Shown: piece after piece, positions 43,636-51,700 of the stretch
Layout of the letters: the number at the start of each line of letters is the position of its first letter
Position numbering within the stretch: the stretch's first letter is position 1
NCBI GenBank assembly: GCA_013391845.1
Contig: CP058414.1
Location: 1,536,501-1,600,500, forward strand
DNA length: 64,000 nucleotides
From: Pseudoalteromonas shioyasakiensis
GTDB lineage: Bacteria > Pseudomonadota > Gammaproteobacteria > Enterobacterales > Alteromonadaceae
Direction: 5' to 3'
Notes under the pieces: model-generated
Database searches by the model: none
What the model was told of the DNA's origin: nothing
The model's input: only the letters and a program-made list of their open reading frames with translations
Position numbers and translations under genes: made by a program

Positions 43636-45927
43636 ATGAGCTTTGAAGTCGATGAAGATATATTACAGGATTTCCTTGTTGAAGCAGGAGAAATCTTAGA
43701 GCTATTGTCGGAGCAATTAGTTGAGCTTGAAAACAACCCAGAAGACAAAGATCTATTAAACGCCATTTTTAGGGGCTTCCACACTGTTAAAGGTGGTGCA
43801 GGTTTCTTAAGTATGACTGAACTTGTTGATGCTTGTCATGGCGCAGAGAATGTTTTCGATTTATTACGCCAAGGTGTACGCACTGTTACGCCTGAGTTAA
43901 TGGACGTAATATTACAAGCCCTTGATACTATTAATGAAATGTTCGCCACGATTCAAAATCGCGAACAACCAGAGCCTGCAGATCCAGCCCTATTAGAAGT
44001 CCTTCATAAATTAAGTCAGCCGCCTACTGCAGAAGAGCTTGCAGGTGAAGATTTATCTGTAGCAGAGGACGTTGCAGTTGCACCTGAAGAACCAGCAGTT
44101 GAAGAGGTTGTTGTTGATACGCCTGAAGTCACAGCAGATACAGCAACAGACAACATCGATGAAGATGACCCATTTGCGTTCGATATGTTATTTGATGGCG
44201 GCGGTCTTGCTGATAGCAGCGCTGAGTCTCAAAATATTGACGAAATCACTGAAGATGAATTCGAAAGCTTGTTAGATGAGCTGCATGGAAAAGGCCAAGG
44301 ACCAGCAGCATCTGCTCCTGAGTCAAATAGCAGTGACAGTGATGATATTACCGATGATGAATTTGATAGTTTATTAGATGAATTGCACGGTGTTGGTAAT
44401 TTTGGGGAAGTAAAACAAGATAATACTGCCAAGCCTGAAGCTACAAGTTCTATTGAGCCAGCCTCTGCCACCCCAACTGCGGAGGCAGCAAGCAGCGATT
44501 CAGACGATGAAATTAGTGATGATGAGTTTGAGGCACTTCTTGACGAGTTACATGGCAAAGGCACAGCTCCTCAATCATTGGAAAGTTCAACCGCGGAAAA
44601 AGCACCTGAGCCACCAAAAGCTGAACCAGCAAAACCTGCTCAGCCTGCAGCCTCTAAACCGGCACCTGCACCGAAACCTGCAGCTGCAGCTAGTAAACCT
44701 GCTCCAGCTCCTGCAAAAGCGCCAGCAGCTTCAGCGGCACCGAAAAAGGCTCCGCCTCCACAGGCAGAAACAACGGTTCGTGTTGATACCAAACGTCTTG
44801 ACGAAATCATGAACATGGTTGGTGAGCTTGTATTGGTTCGTAACCGCTTGGTAAGTCTTGCGAATAACAGCAACAGTGAGTCAATGGGTAAAGCCATCTC
44901 GAACCTAGACGTGGTAACCGCAGACTTACAAGGTGCGGTAATGAAAACCCGGATGCAGCCAATTAAGAAAGTATTTGGTCGTTTCCCACGCGTAGTTCGT
45001 GACTTAGCTCGTAGCTTGAAAAAAGACATTAATCTGCAGCTAGTAGGTGAAGAAACCGATTTAGATAAAAACCTTGTTGAAGCACTTGCTGATCCATTGG
45101 TGCACTTAGTGCGTAACTCTGTAGACCATGGTATTGAAATGCCAGATGTGCGTGAAGCTGCAGGTAAACCGCGTACAGGTACAGTCACGCTCTCAGCATC
45201 ACAAGAAGGTGATCATATTCTGCTTACCATTCGTGATGATGGTGCTGGTATGGATGCTGATAAGCTGAAAAAAATCGCAATCAGCAAGGGTGTAATTGAT
45301 CATGATCAAGCAAGCCGTTTGTCGGATACAGAAGCATACAACCTAATATTTGCTCCTGGTTTCTCAACGAAAGAAGAGATCTCTGATATTTCAGGGCGCG
45401 GTGTCGGCATGGATGTGGTTAAAACTAAAATAACCCAGTTAAATGGTTCGGTTAACATCCAGTCGGAATTGGGCGTAGGTACTGCACTAGAAATTAAGGT
45501 GCCATTAACGCTTGCTATCTTACCAACTCTAATGGTTGTTGTAGGTGAGCAAACCTTTGCTCTACCGCTTGCTGGCGTAAGCGAAATTTTCCACCTTGAT
45601 TTAACTAAAACTAACGTAGTTGATGGCCAACTGACAATAATAGTTCGTCAAAAAGCGATTCCGCTTTTCTATTTACAACATTGGTTAGTAAAAGGTGCCA
45701 ACCGCCAAGAGCGTAAAGCAGAAGGTCACGTGGTGATTGTACAAATAGGTACTAAACAAGTGGGCTTTGTTGTTGACTCATTAATTGGTCAAGAAGAGGT
45801 GGTTATCAAACCTTTAGATGCCTTATTACAAGGCACGCCAGGAATGGCAGGTGCGACAATTACTTCTGATGGTGGGATTGCATTGATCCTTGATGTACCT
45901 AGTATGCTTAAACATTACGTTGGCTAA
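43636..45927 (+). CDS. cheA: Chemotaxis histidine kinase CheA with repeated linker motif
   Basis: CheA phosphorylates CheY and CheB in response to receptors. P1 carries the phospho-His at residue 49 (FRGFHTVKGGAGFL). No globular P2 domain is seen; instead residues about 120-378 are an acidic, then Pro/Ala-rich linker holding three copies of an E/D-rich helix at 202-218, 236-252 and 291-307 (for example DDITDDEFDSLLDELHG). P3 starts near 380 (VDTKRLDEIMNMVGELVL), P4 has VHLVRNSVDHGIE and DDGAGM, and P5 is CheW-like. The linker may include the localisation region that ParP and ParC bind in Vibrio. It is 763 residues. Confidence 0.95.
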   Translation: MSFEVDEDILQDFLVEAGEILELLSEQLVELENNPEDKDLLNAIFRGFHTVKGGAGFLSMTELVDACHGAENVFDLLRQGVRTVTPELMDVILQALDTINEMFATIQNREQPEPADPALLEVLHKLSQPPTAEELAGEDLSVAEDVAVAPEEPAVEEVVVDTPEVTADTATDNIDEDDPFAFDMLFDGGGLADSSAESQNIDEITEDEFESLLDELHGKGQGPAASAPESNSSDSDDITDDEFDSLLDELHGVGNFGEVKQDNTAKPEATSSIEPASATPTAEAASSDSDDEISDDEFEALLDELHGKGTAPQSLESSTAEKAPEPPKAEPAKPAQPAASKPAPAPKPAAAASKPAPAPAKAPAASAAPKKAPPPQAETTVRVDTKRLDEIMNMVGELVLVRNRLVSLANNSNSESMGKAISNLDVVTADLQGAVMKTRMQPIKKVFGRFPRVVRDLARSLKKDINLQLVGEETDLDKNLVEALADPLVHLVRNSVDHGIEMPDVREAAGKPRTGTVTLSASQEGDHILLTIRDDGAGMDADKLKKIAISKGVIDHDQASRLSDTEAYNLIFAPGFSTKEEISDISGRGVGMDVVKTKITQLNGSVNIQSELGVGTALEIKVPLTLAILPTLMVVVGEQTFALPLAGVSEIFHLDLTKTNVVDGQLTIIVRQKAIPLFYLQHWLVKGANRQERKAEGHVVIVQIGTKQVGFVVDSLIGQEEVVIKPLDALLQGTPGMAGATITSDGGIALILDVPSMLKHYVG

Positions 45928-45938
45928 TAATAAATAAT

Positions 45939-45963
45939 AAAGTGCAGTGTTTAGCTGCACTTT
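45939..45963 (+). terminator. Hairpin between cheA and cheB
   Basis: AAAGTGCAG at 45939-45947 pairs with CTGCACTTT at 45955-45963, a nine-base perfect stem with a seven-base loop, 12 bases after the cheA stop. The short T-run at its end is compatible with partial termination or mRNA processing inside the chemotaxis operon. Confidence 0.5.
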
Positions 45964-45989
45964 AAATGATATAAAACAAGAGAGTGCCA

Positions 45990-47153
45990 ATGGCAGTCAA
46001 AGTATTAGTTGTTGATGATTCAAGCTTTTTTCGCCGCAGAGTAAGCGAAATTTTAGAGCAAGACAGCAATATTCAGGTAATTGGTTTTGCCGTTAATGGT
46101 CGTGAGGCGGTAGATAAAACCCGTGAATTAAGACCTGATGTAATTACTATGGATGTTGAGATGCCAGTTCTTGATGGCATTAGTGCTGTGAAAGAAATAA
46201 TGGCAGCAACACCGACTCCTATTTTAATGTTCTCATCACTCACCCGTGATGGTGCAACAGCAACCCTCGATGCACTTGATGCTGGTGCTTTAGATTTTTT
46301 ACCGAAAAAATTCGAAGACATTGCACGTAATAATGAAGATGCAATCGCGCTTTTACAAAATAAAGTAAAAGAAATTGGTCGTCGTCGCCTCTCTCGTTTT
46401 TCGCGCCCAGCACCTATTTCGAGACCAACTCCGGCTCCTGCACCAAGGGGCAGTAGCGCTACAAGTACTAGCAGCGGTATTGTTCAGCCTGATCGCAGCT
46501 TTAGCCGTTCAGCTCCTGCTAGTTCGCCTGCGGAATCGTCATCGAGTACAAGTAAAATTCGAGCTTCGGGCAAGCAATATCAGTTGGTTGCTATTGGTAC
46601 ATCAACTGGTGGGCCGGTTGCGCTACAGACCATTTTAACTCAGCTGCCTGCTAACTTTCCGCATCCTATTTTGCTTATTCAACATATGCCAGCTGCGTTT
46701 ACTCCTGCTTTTGCAGCACGCCTCAATGGTTTATGCAGAATCAATGTGAAAGAAGCGCAAAATGGTGACCGCTTAATGCCAGGTACAGCCTATTTAGCGC
46801 CAGGTGGTCAACAAATGTTGATTGAAGGGCGCAGCGGCTCTCGTACATTACGTGTGTTTGAAGATGATAGCCCACGTATTACTTATAAGCCAAGTGTTGA
46901 TGTCACCTTTGCGAGTGCAGCAAAAACCTATGGCGGTGATGTTCTAGCCGTGGTGTTAACGGGTATGGGTGCTGATGGTCGTGATGGAGCGCGTATGCTT
47001 AAGCAAGTCGGTGCAACCATTTGGGCGCAAGATGAAAAAACCAGTGTAGTGTATGGTATGCCACAAGCCGTTGCGAATGCTGGTTTGGCTAGTGAAAGCT
47101 TAGCGCTCACAGATGTTGCAGCCCGCCTAACGCGTGAGACTGGCTGTGGATAA
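45990..47153 (+). CDS. cheB: Chemoreceptor methylesterase CheB
   Basis: CheB removes methyl groups from chemoreceptors when phosphorylated. It has an N-terminal receiver domain ([24 protein letters not shown]), a Ser/Pro/Arg-rich linker at about residues 135-190, and the esterase domain with AIGTSTGGP (catalytic Ser), [15 protein letters not shown] (His) and [10 protein letters not shown] (Asp). ATG 45990 after GAGAG is preferred over an upstream GTG at 45984. It overlaps the motC start. It is 387 residues. No cheR is in this window. Confidence 0.95.
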   Translation: MAVKVLVVDDSSFFRRRVSEILEQDSNIQVIGFAVNGREAVDKTRELRPDVITMDVEMPVLDGISAVKEIMAATPTPILMFSSLTRDGATATLDALDAGALDFLPKKFEDIARNNEDAIALLQNKVKEIGRRRLSRFSRPAPISRPTPAPAPRGSSATSTSSGIVQPDRSFSRSAPASSPAESSSSTSKIRASGKQYQLVAIGTSTGGPVALQTILTQLPANFPHPILLIQHMPAAFTPAFAARLNGLCRINVKEAQNGDRLMPGTAYLAPGGQQMLIEGRSGSRTLRVFEDDSPRITYKPSVDVTFASAAKTYGGDVLAVVLTGMGADGRDGARMLKQVGATIWAQDEKTSVVYGMPQAVANAGLASESLALTDVAARLTRETGCG

Positions 47154-47910
47154 GCTGTCTTTTCTCGGCTTAATTATCGCAATTAGTGCTATTGCATTTG
47201 GTTATGCATTAGAAGGCGGCGTTGTCACAGCTTTGTTCAATGGACCTGCGCTGATTATTGTTCTTGGCGGTACGCTTGGGGCTGTTATGCTCCAGACCCC
47301 TGGTAGTGTTTTTGCAAAAACACTCAAAATTAGTCATTGGGTGTTCTTTCCGCCATATCATGATATTGATGCAGCTATCGAACAAGTAAAGCGCTGGTCG
47401 CACAAAGCACGCCAAGAAGGTTACTTAGCGCTTGAATCTGAGGCACTTACTCATACAGACCCATACGCGGCAAAAGGGTTGAGTCTACTCGTTGATGGTA
47501 TCGATGAGCAAAAGCTTAGAGATACCCTTGAAATTGACTTAATGCTTGAACGAGAGCGCTTGTTAGAGGTTAGCCGAGTTTATGAAGCGATGGGGGGTTA
47601 TAGTCCAACAATTGGTATTTTAGGTGCGGTACTTGGTTTGATTCAGGCAATGCAATTTATAACAGATCCTGAAAAATTGGGTGCGGGTGTCGCCACCGCT
47701 TTTATCGCTACCATCTACGGTGTAGGTTTAGCTAATTTATTATTCTTACCTATGGCCAATAAGTTAAAGCAGCAAATTGAACAAAAGATGCTGTATCATG
47801 AATTACTTGCTGAAGGCATTATTGCTATCTCGCAAGGTGAAAGCCCACTGAATATAGAACTAAAACTTGAGGCGTACCGTGTTGAGCGTCCAAGCTTAGT
47901 TGAAGAGTAA
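47146..47910 (+). CDS. motC: Flagellar stator protein MotC (MotA family)
   Basis: The A subunit of a proton or sodium stator. The GTG at 47146 makes the protein begin [25 protein letters not shown], the usual MotC start; it overlaps cheB by eight bases. Four membrane helices, [49 protein letters not shown] and the charged cytoplasmic loop between helices 2 and 3 are present. The position, cheB-motC-motD-parC, is that of the second stator in Pseudomonas. Ion specificity cannot be decided from sequence alone. Confidence 0.92.
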   Translation: MDKLSFLGLIIAISAIAFGYALEGGVVTALFNGPALIIVLGGTLGAVMLQTPGSVFAKTLKISHWVFFPPYHDIDAAIEQVKRWSHKARQEGYLALESEALTHTDPYAAKGLSLLVDGIDEQKLRDTLEIDLMLERERLLEVSRVYEAMGGYSPTIGILGAVLGLIQAMQFITDPEKLGAGVATAFIATIYGVGLANLLFLPMANKLKQQIEQKMLYHELLAEGIIAISQGESPLNIELKLEAYRVERPSLVEE

Positions 47911-47916
47911 TTTATT

Positions 47917-48876
47917 ATGATGCGCCGTCGTCTGCGTCATAACACGTCAAAAAACCAACATACCGAGCGTTGGCTTGTTTCTTATGCCGATTACATGACT
48001 ATCATGTTTGCTTTTTTTGTGGTCATGTATGCCATAGCAATTAATAAAAATGAAGACTTTCAAATTCTCTCCGATTCGCTTGAGCAGGTTTTCGAGAAAT
48101 CAGCTCGTGAGCAACAGCAAGTTGGAACCGGAGTGAACGGCACCGGAATTTTAACAGACAGAGTCAGTCCAGAAAAAGACATCCTTTACGGTGAAAGTAT
48201 CCGAAAGGATGAGCAAGGGCCTGAATTACTTGATGGGCAAAGTGAAACGAGTAATATTGATAAAAAGCATCTAGGCAAGCCCCTTGATAGTTTGCTAACT
48301 AAACTACAATCTGCACTAATTGATGAAATTCGTGATGGTGAAGCAAGTTTAGAGCTTCATCAAGACTGGCTTATTATTGAACTAAGCTCAGGTATGTTGT
48401 TTTCTTCGGGCAGTGCTGTTGCACAGCAACGTGCAAAGGAAGTTGTAGGTTTAGTTAGAGATATTATAGCGCCTGTTGATAACTATATCCGCGTGCGTGG
48501 TTATACTGATAACGAAGGTATTCGTAATGAAATGTTTCGCTCTAACTGGGAGTTATCGGTAGCCCGTGCAACATCAATACTTGTTGAACTTGAGAGTTTA
48601 GGTATTAATCCTGCTCGAATGGCTATTGAAGGTTATGGTGAATATTCACCTTTCGCTAGTAATGACACTGAGCAAGGTCGCGCGGAGAACCGTAAAGTGG
48701 TCGTAGCGTTATCGAAGTATGGTTTACCCCCCGAAGAGCCGCAAAGTACTGAACAAGAATCACAAAATCAACCGGAAAAGACGACAGAAATTGAGTTGCC
48801 AAGTGATGATAACAGCATTAAAGTGATTCAATTACCGCACGGTGGCATTAGGATTACCACGCGCAATGAACAATAA
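47917..48876 (+). CDS. motD: Flagellar stator protein MotD (MotB family)
   Basis: The B subunit of the stator, anchoring it to peptidoglycan. RWLVSYADYMTIMFAFFVVMYAI near residues 18-42 holds the ion-binding Asp (SYADYMT), followed by a plug/linker region and an OmpA-like domain (IRVRGYTDNEGIRNEMFRSNWELSVARA to NRKVVVAL). A C-terminal tail of about 60 residues rich in Glu, Gln and Ser extends beyond the OmpA domain. The 319 residues are typical of MotD-type proteins. Confidence 0.92.
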   Translation: MMRRRLRHNTSKNQHTERWLVSYADYMTIMFAFFVVMYAIAINKNEDFQILSDSLEQVFEKSAREQQQVGTGVNGTGILTDRVSPEKDILYGESIRKDEQGPELLDGQSETSNIDKKHLGKPLDSLLTKLQSALIDEIRDGEASLELHQDWLIIELSSGMLFSSGSAVAQQRAKEVVGLVRDIIAPVDNYIRVRGYTDNEGIRNEMFRSNWELSVARATSILVELESLGINPARMAIEGYGEYSPFASNDTEQGRAENRKVVVALSKYGLPPEEPQSTEQESQNQPEKTTEIELPSDDNSIKVIQLPHGGIRITTRNEQ

Positions 48877-48887
48877 TAAGGTGTGAT

Positions 48888-49658
48888 GTGAAAGTTTGGA
48901 CCGTAGCGAATCAAAAAGGTGGGGTAGGGAAAACAACAACAGCTGTTAGCCTTGCTGGCATTCTTGCTTTACAAGGAAAACGAGTGTTACTTATTGACAC
49001 TGATCCGCACGCATCATTAACTTATTATTTTGGCATTGATTCTGAAGAGCTTGAAGTCAGCGTGTATGATATCTTTGCACGCGGCAATAGTATGGCCAGT
49101 GAAGAAGTTTTACAGGCTCTGTGCCCATCTACGCTAGAGAATCTTGACATTTTACCGGCGACAATGGCAATTGCTACGCTAGATAGAAGCATGGGCAATA
49201 AAAATGGTATGGGTCTGATACTTAAAAAAGCACTAGCTAAAATTAGTGACCATTACGATTATGCAATTATTGATTGCCCACCTGTTTTAGGTGTTTTAAT
49301 GGTGAATGCACTTGCCGCGAGCGAACGGATATTAGTACCAGTACAAACAGAGTTTTTGGCCTTGAAAGGTCTTGACCGTATGATGCGTACGATGGAGCTA
49401 ATGCAAACATCGCAAGCAAAACAGTACCAATATACGATTATTCCAACAATGTACGACAAACGTACTAAAGCATCACTTGAAGCTTATAAGACTCTGCAGG
49501 ATAATTACAAAGATAAAGTATGGTCAGGCGTGGTGCCCGTCGATACAAAATTTCGAGATGCTAGTTTAGCACAACAGGTGCCGATTCAATTTTGCCCACG
49601 CTCACGTGGCGTGTTTGCATATCGCGCACTGCTTGATTACTTAATTGCACAGGGTTAA
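48888..49658 (+). CDS. parC: ParA-type ATPase ParC for polar chemotaxis arrays
   Basis: A ParA/MinD-family ATPase (256 residues) with the deviant Walker A ANQKGGVGKTTTAVSLAG, LLIDTDPHASLTYY and IIDCPPVLGVLM. In Vibrio a gene in this position (ParC) places chemotaxis arrays at the cell pole together with ParP. A GTG start is used, 11 bases after motD. It is followed by parP two bases after its stop. A plasmid-partition role is unlikely here given the context. Confidence 0.9.
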   Translation: MKVWTVANQKGGVGKTTTAVSLAGILALQGKRVLLIDTDPHASLTYYFGIDSEELEVSVYDIFARGNSMASEEVLQALCPSTLENLDILPATMAIATLDRSMGNKNGMGLILKKALAKISDHYDYAIIDCPPVLGVLMVNALAASERILVPVQTEFLALKGLDRMMRTMELMQTSQAKQYQYTIIPTMYDKRTKASLEAYKTLQDNYKDKVWSGVVPVDTKFRDASLAQQVPIQFCPRSRGVFAYRALLDYLIAQG

Positions 49659-49660
49659 AG

Positions 49661-50419
49661 ATGAGTAAGCATTTATTTGCCAATGAAAAAGTGATGACCC
49701 AATATTTGGGCGCTTTGTTGTGTGAAGATGAGCCTACTGAAGAAAATCTAGAGCCGGTTGCAAAGTTACTGGAGCAGGTTAAAGAGCCTGAAACTAAGAC
49801 AGAAGAAAAGCTGACAGAGGTTCAGCCTACCCCAAAATCTGCTTTACCGACCCCTGAACCGACTAAAGAGCTTGAGAAAACCGAGAACCAAGCTAATATC
49901 AAAGATATAGTTGCAGAACCTAAAGCTGGACTGGTTGCAAAAACTTCGTCTGATCGTCAAGAAGACTATTTTGATGGTGAGTTTCAGGCGTTGTTCTTTG
50001 AAGTGGCGGGTTTAACTCTTGCTGTACCTTTAAAAGCATTAGGGGGAATTCATCAGCTGGGAGAGGTTAATCAATTATTTGGCAAGCCTAAATGGTTTAA
50101 AGGTGTAATGCTTAACCGAGAAGAAAAGCTTAATGTTGTTGACACAGCACGCTGGGTAATGCCAGAAAAATATGATGAAAAATTAGAACAATCACTAAAT
50201 TATCAGTATTTAATCACCTTAGGCGACAGTCAATGGGGATTATTGGCTGAAAAGCTCGTAAATAATATTACGCTTCGTAAAGAAGATGTAAAATGGCGAG
50301 CGAAATCAGGTAAGCGGCCTTGGCTTGCAGGTGTCATCAAAGAGAAAATGTGCGCCTTGATTGACGTTGAAAATTTAAATCAATTGCTAGAGCAGGGCTT
50401 AGACAGCCGTGAGCAGTAA
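49661..50419 (+). CDS. parP: CheW-domain protein ParP
   Basis: A 252-residue protein with an acidic, Pro/Glu-rich N-terminal half and a CheW-like domain from about residue 105 (FQALFFEVAGLTLAVPLKALGGI). This architecture and position between parC and cheW is that of ParP, which ties CheA to the polar anchor ParC in Vibrio. The WRAKSGKRPWLAGVIKEKMCALIDVENL ending is family-like. It is probably translated together with parC. Confidence 0.88.
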   Translation: MSKHLFANEKVMTQYLGALLCEDEPTEENLEPVAKLLEQVKEPETKTEEKLTEVQPTPKSALPTPEPTKELEKTENQANIKDIVAEPKAGLVAKTSSDRQEDYFDGEFQALFFEVAGLTLAVPLKALGGIHQLGEVNQLFGKPKWFKGVMLNREEKLNVVDTARWVMPEKYDEKLEQSLNYQYLITLGDSQWGLLAEKLVNNITLRKEDVKWRAKSGKRPWLAGVIKEKMCALIDVENLNQLLEQGLDSREQ

Positions 50420-50440
50420 CTATTTTTACGGAGTAATAGC

Positions 50441-50938
50441 ATGAGTGAAGAAAGACTACTGTCAGCAAATAAAAACGCTGATAGCAACGATGAAGTGTTA
50501 CAGTGGGTAACCTTTAAACTTGAAGAAGAAACGTACGGCATTAACGTAATGCAAGTACAAGAAGTACTTCGCTATACAGAAATTGCTCCTGTGCCAGGTG
50601 CGCCTTCTTATGTGTTAGGTATCATCAACTTACGCGGTAATGTTGTTACTGTTATCGATACTCGTGCGCGTTTTGGTCTGATGGGCGCAGAGGTAACTGA
50701 TAATTCACGTATCGTCATCATCGAAGCAGAAAAGCAAGTGATCGGTATTTTAGTCGACAGTGTTGCTGAAGTGGTTTACCTACGTAGCTCTGAAATTGAT
50801 AGTGCGCCAAATATTGGCACTGAAGAGAGTGCTAAGTTTATCCAAGGCGTATCAAACCGTGATGGTGAGTTATTGATCTTGGTTGATCTTAATAAATTAT
50901 TAAATGACGATGAGTGGGACGAGCTAAGCGCACTATAA
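50441..50938 (+). CDS. cheW: Chemotaxis coupling protein CheW
   Basis: CheW links receptors to CheA. The 165-residue protein is a single CheW domain with WVTFKLEEETYGINVMQVQEVLRY, APSYVLGIINLRGNVVTVIDTRARFGL and GILVDSVAEVVYLRSSEI. An N-terminal extension of about 20 polar residues precedes it. It has a CGGAG ribosome site and is followed by a DUF2802 gene 15 bases on. Confidence 0.95.
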   Translation: MSEERLLSANKNADSNDEVLQWVTFKLEEETYGINVMQVQEVLRYTEIAPVPGAPSYVLGIINLRGNVVTVIDTRARFGLMGAEVTDNSRIVIIEAEKQVIGILVDSVAEVVYLRSSEIDSAPNIGTEESAKFIQGVSNRDGELLILVDLNKLLNDDEWDELSAL

Positions 50939-50953
50939 GCGTTTGGAAATTAT

Positions 50954-51358
50954 ATGCTGTTATACTCTTTGTTTGGTGCCTCAATCTTGCTTGTATTAGT
51001 GTGTTTGGGGCTTATTTTTGTCAATAACAATAAGCAAGCGCTGGCGATTCAAGCCAAGCAAAAACAGCTACAAGAAGCTCAGCAACAGTTGAGTATTTTG
51101 CGTAGCGAAGTGGCTGAAATGCGTGCCGGAATGCTTAGTATTGGCAAACGAGTTGTCGCTGTTGAAGAGAAAAGTAAAGAGCTTGAGCAGCTGCAAGATG
51201 CACAAAAATATGATGATCCGAATGCGAAAATTTATTCGCGAGCGGTAAAAATGGTTGAGCTAGGTGCTGATTTAGAAGAAATAATTCGTGAATGTGAATT
51301 ACCCAGAGCCGAAGCAGAGCTGCTCATGTCACTTCATAAACAAAAAGGCGCCCAATGA
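50954..51358 (+). CDS. DUF2802 family membrane-anchored coiled-coil protein
   Basis: A 134-residue protein with one N-terminal membrane helix (about residues 4-25, FGASILLVLVCLGLIFV), a coiled coil (about 30-85, LQEAQQQLSILRSEVAEM) and a C-terminal helical motif ARAVKMVELGADLEEIIRECELPRAEAELLMSLH-like, shared by DUF2802 proteins found next to cheW in Shewanella and Pseudomonas. The last part resembles DNA-binding helix pairs but no function is established. Its stop lies inside the terminator hairpin. Confidence 0.8.
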   Translation: MLLYSLFGASILLVLVCLGLIFVNNNKQALAIQAKQKQLQEAQQQLSILRSEVAEMRAGMLSIGKRVVAVEEKSKELEQLQDAQKYDDPNAKIYSRAVKMVELGADLEEIIRECELPRAEAELLMSLHKQKGAQ

Positions 51359-51369
51359 GGCGCTTTTTT
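51342..51369. terminator. Intrinsic terminator at the end of the chemotaxis operon
   Basis: AAAAAGGCGCC at 51342-51352 pairs (one G-U) with GGCGCTTTTTT at 51359-51369, giving a GC-rich stem flanked by A and T runs, as for a bidirectional terminator between convergent genes. The DUF2802 stop codon lies within its loop region. Confidence 0.8.
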
Positions 51370-51386
51370 ATTTGAGTTTTTGAACC

Positions 51387-51695
51387 CTAAGCTTGAATGT
51401 TGAGCTTACCCTGAAAATCTTGCCAACCCGGTGGAAATTTACCACGTAATACATATGAAAAAGCAATTAACTCAGCAATCACGTAGTAAAGCTCTTTTGG
51501 AATTTCTTCACCTAACTCAAGATGCGATAAGGTTTGTGCTAAGTCAGCATCTTGGTGTATCAAAATACCTTTTTGCTCAGCAAGTTTAACGATTTCTTCA
51601 GCCAATTCACCAAAGCCTTTACTGGTTACTCGTGGCGAGCTGCCTGCTTCATATAGTAGGCCAATTGCTGATTTATGCACCGATTGTTCACTCAT
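51387..51695 (-). CDS. Stand-alone FlhB C-terminal-like protein (FhlB/FlhX)
   Basis: A 102-residue soluble protein matching the part of the FlhB cytoplasmic domain after the NPTH loop: KSAIGLLYEAGSSPRVTSKGFGELAEEIVKLAEQKGILIHQDADLAQTLSHLELGEEIPKELYYVIAELIAFSYVLRG. It lacks the membrane domain and NPTH site. Such FhlB proteins can substitute for cleaved FlhB C-domain in Salmonella-type tests and are usual partners of the adjacent FliK-like gene in Shewanella and Pseudomonas. It is encoded six bases downstream of that gene on the same strand. Confidence 0.88.
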   Translation of the reverse strand: MSEQSVHKSAIGLLYEAGSSPRVTSKGFGELAEEIVKLAEQKGILIHQDADLAQTLSHLELGEEIPKELYYVIAELIAFSYVLRGKFPPGWQDFQGKLNIQA

Positions 51696-51700
51696 AAATA

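Noticed and set aside
44640..45188. Long open frame (182 codons) on the minus strand opposite cheA
   Set aside because: It is the antisense of the Ala/Pro-rich linker and P3 coding region; the composition is explained by the codons on the other strand and no ribosome site or family match is seen.
48888..49658. ParA gene as a sign of a plasmid or chromosome partition locus
   Set aside because: It lies between motD and a CheW-domain parP without parB or parS-like repeats, which is the chemotaxis-array ParC context.
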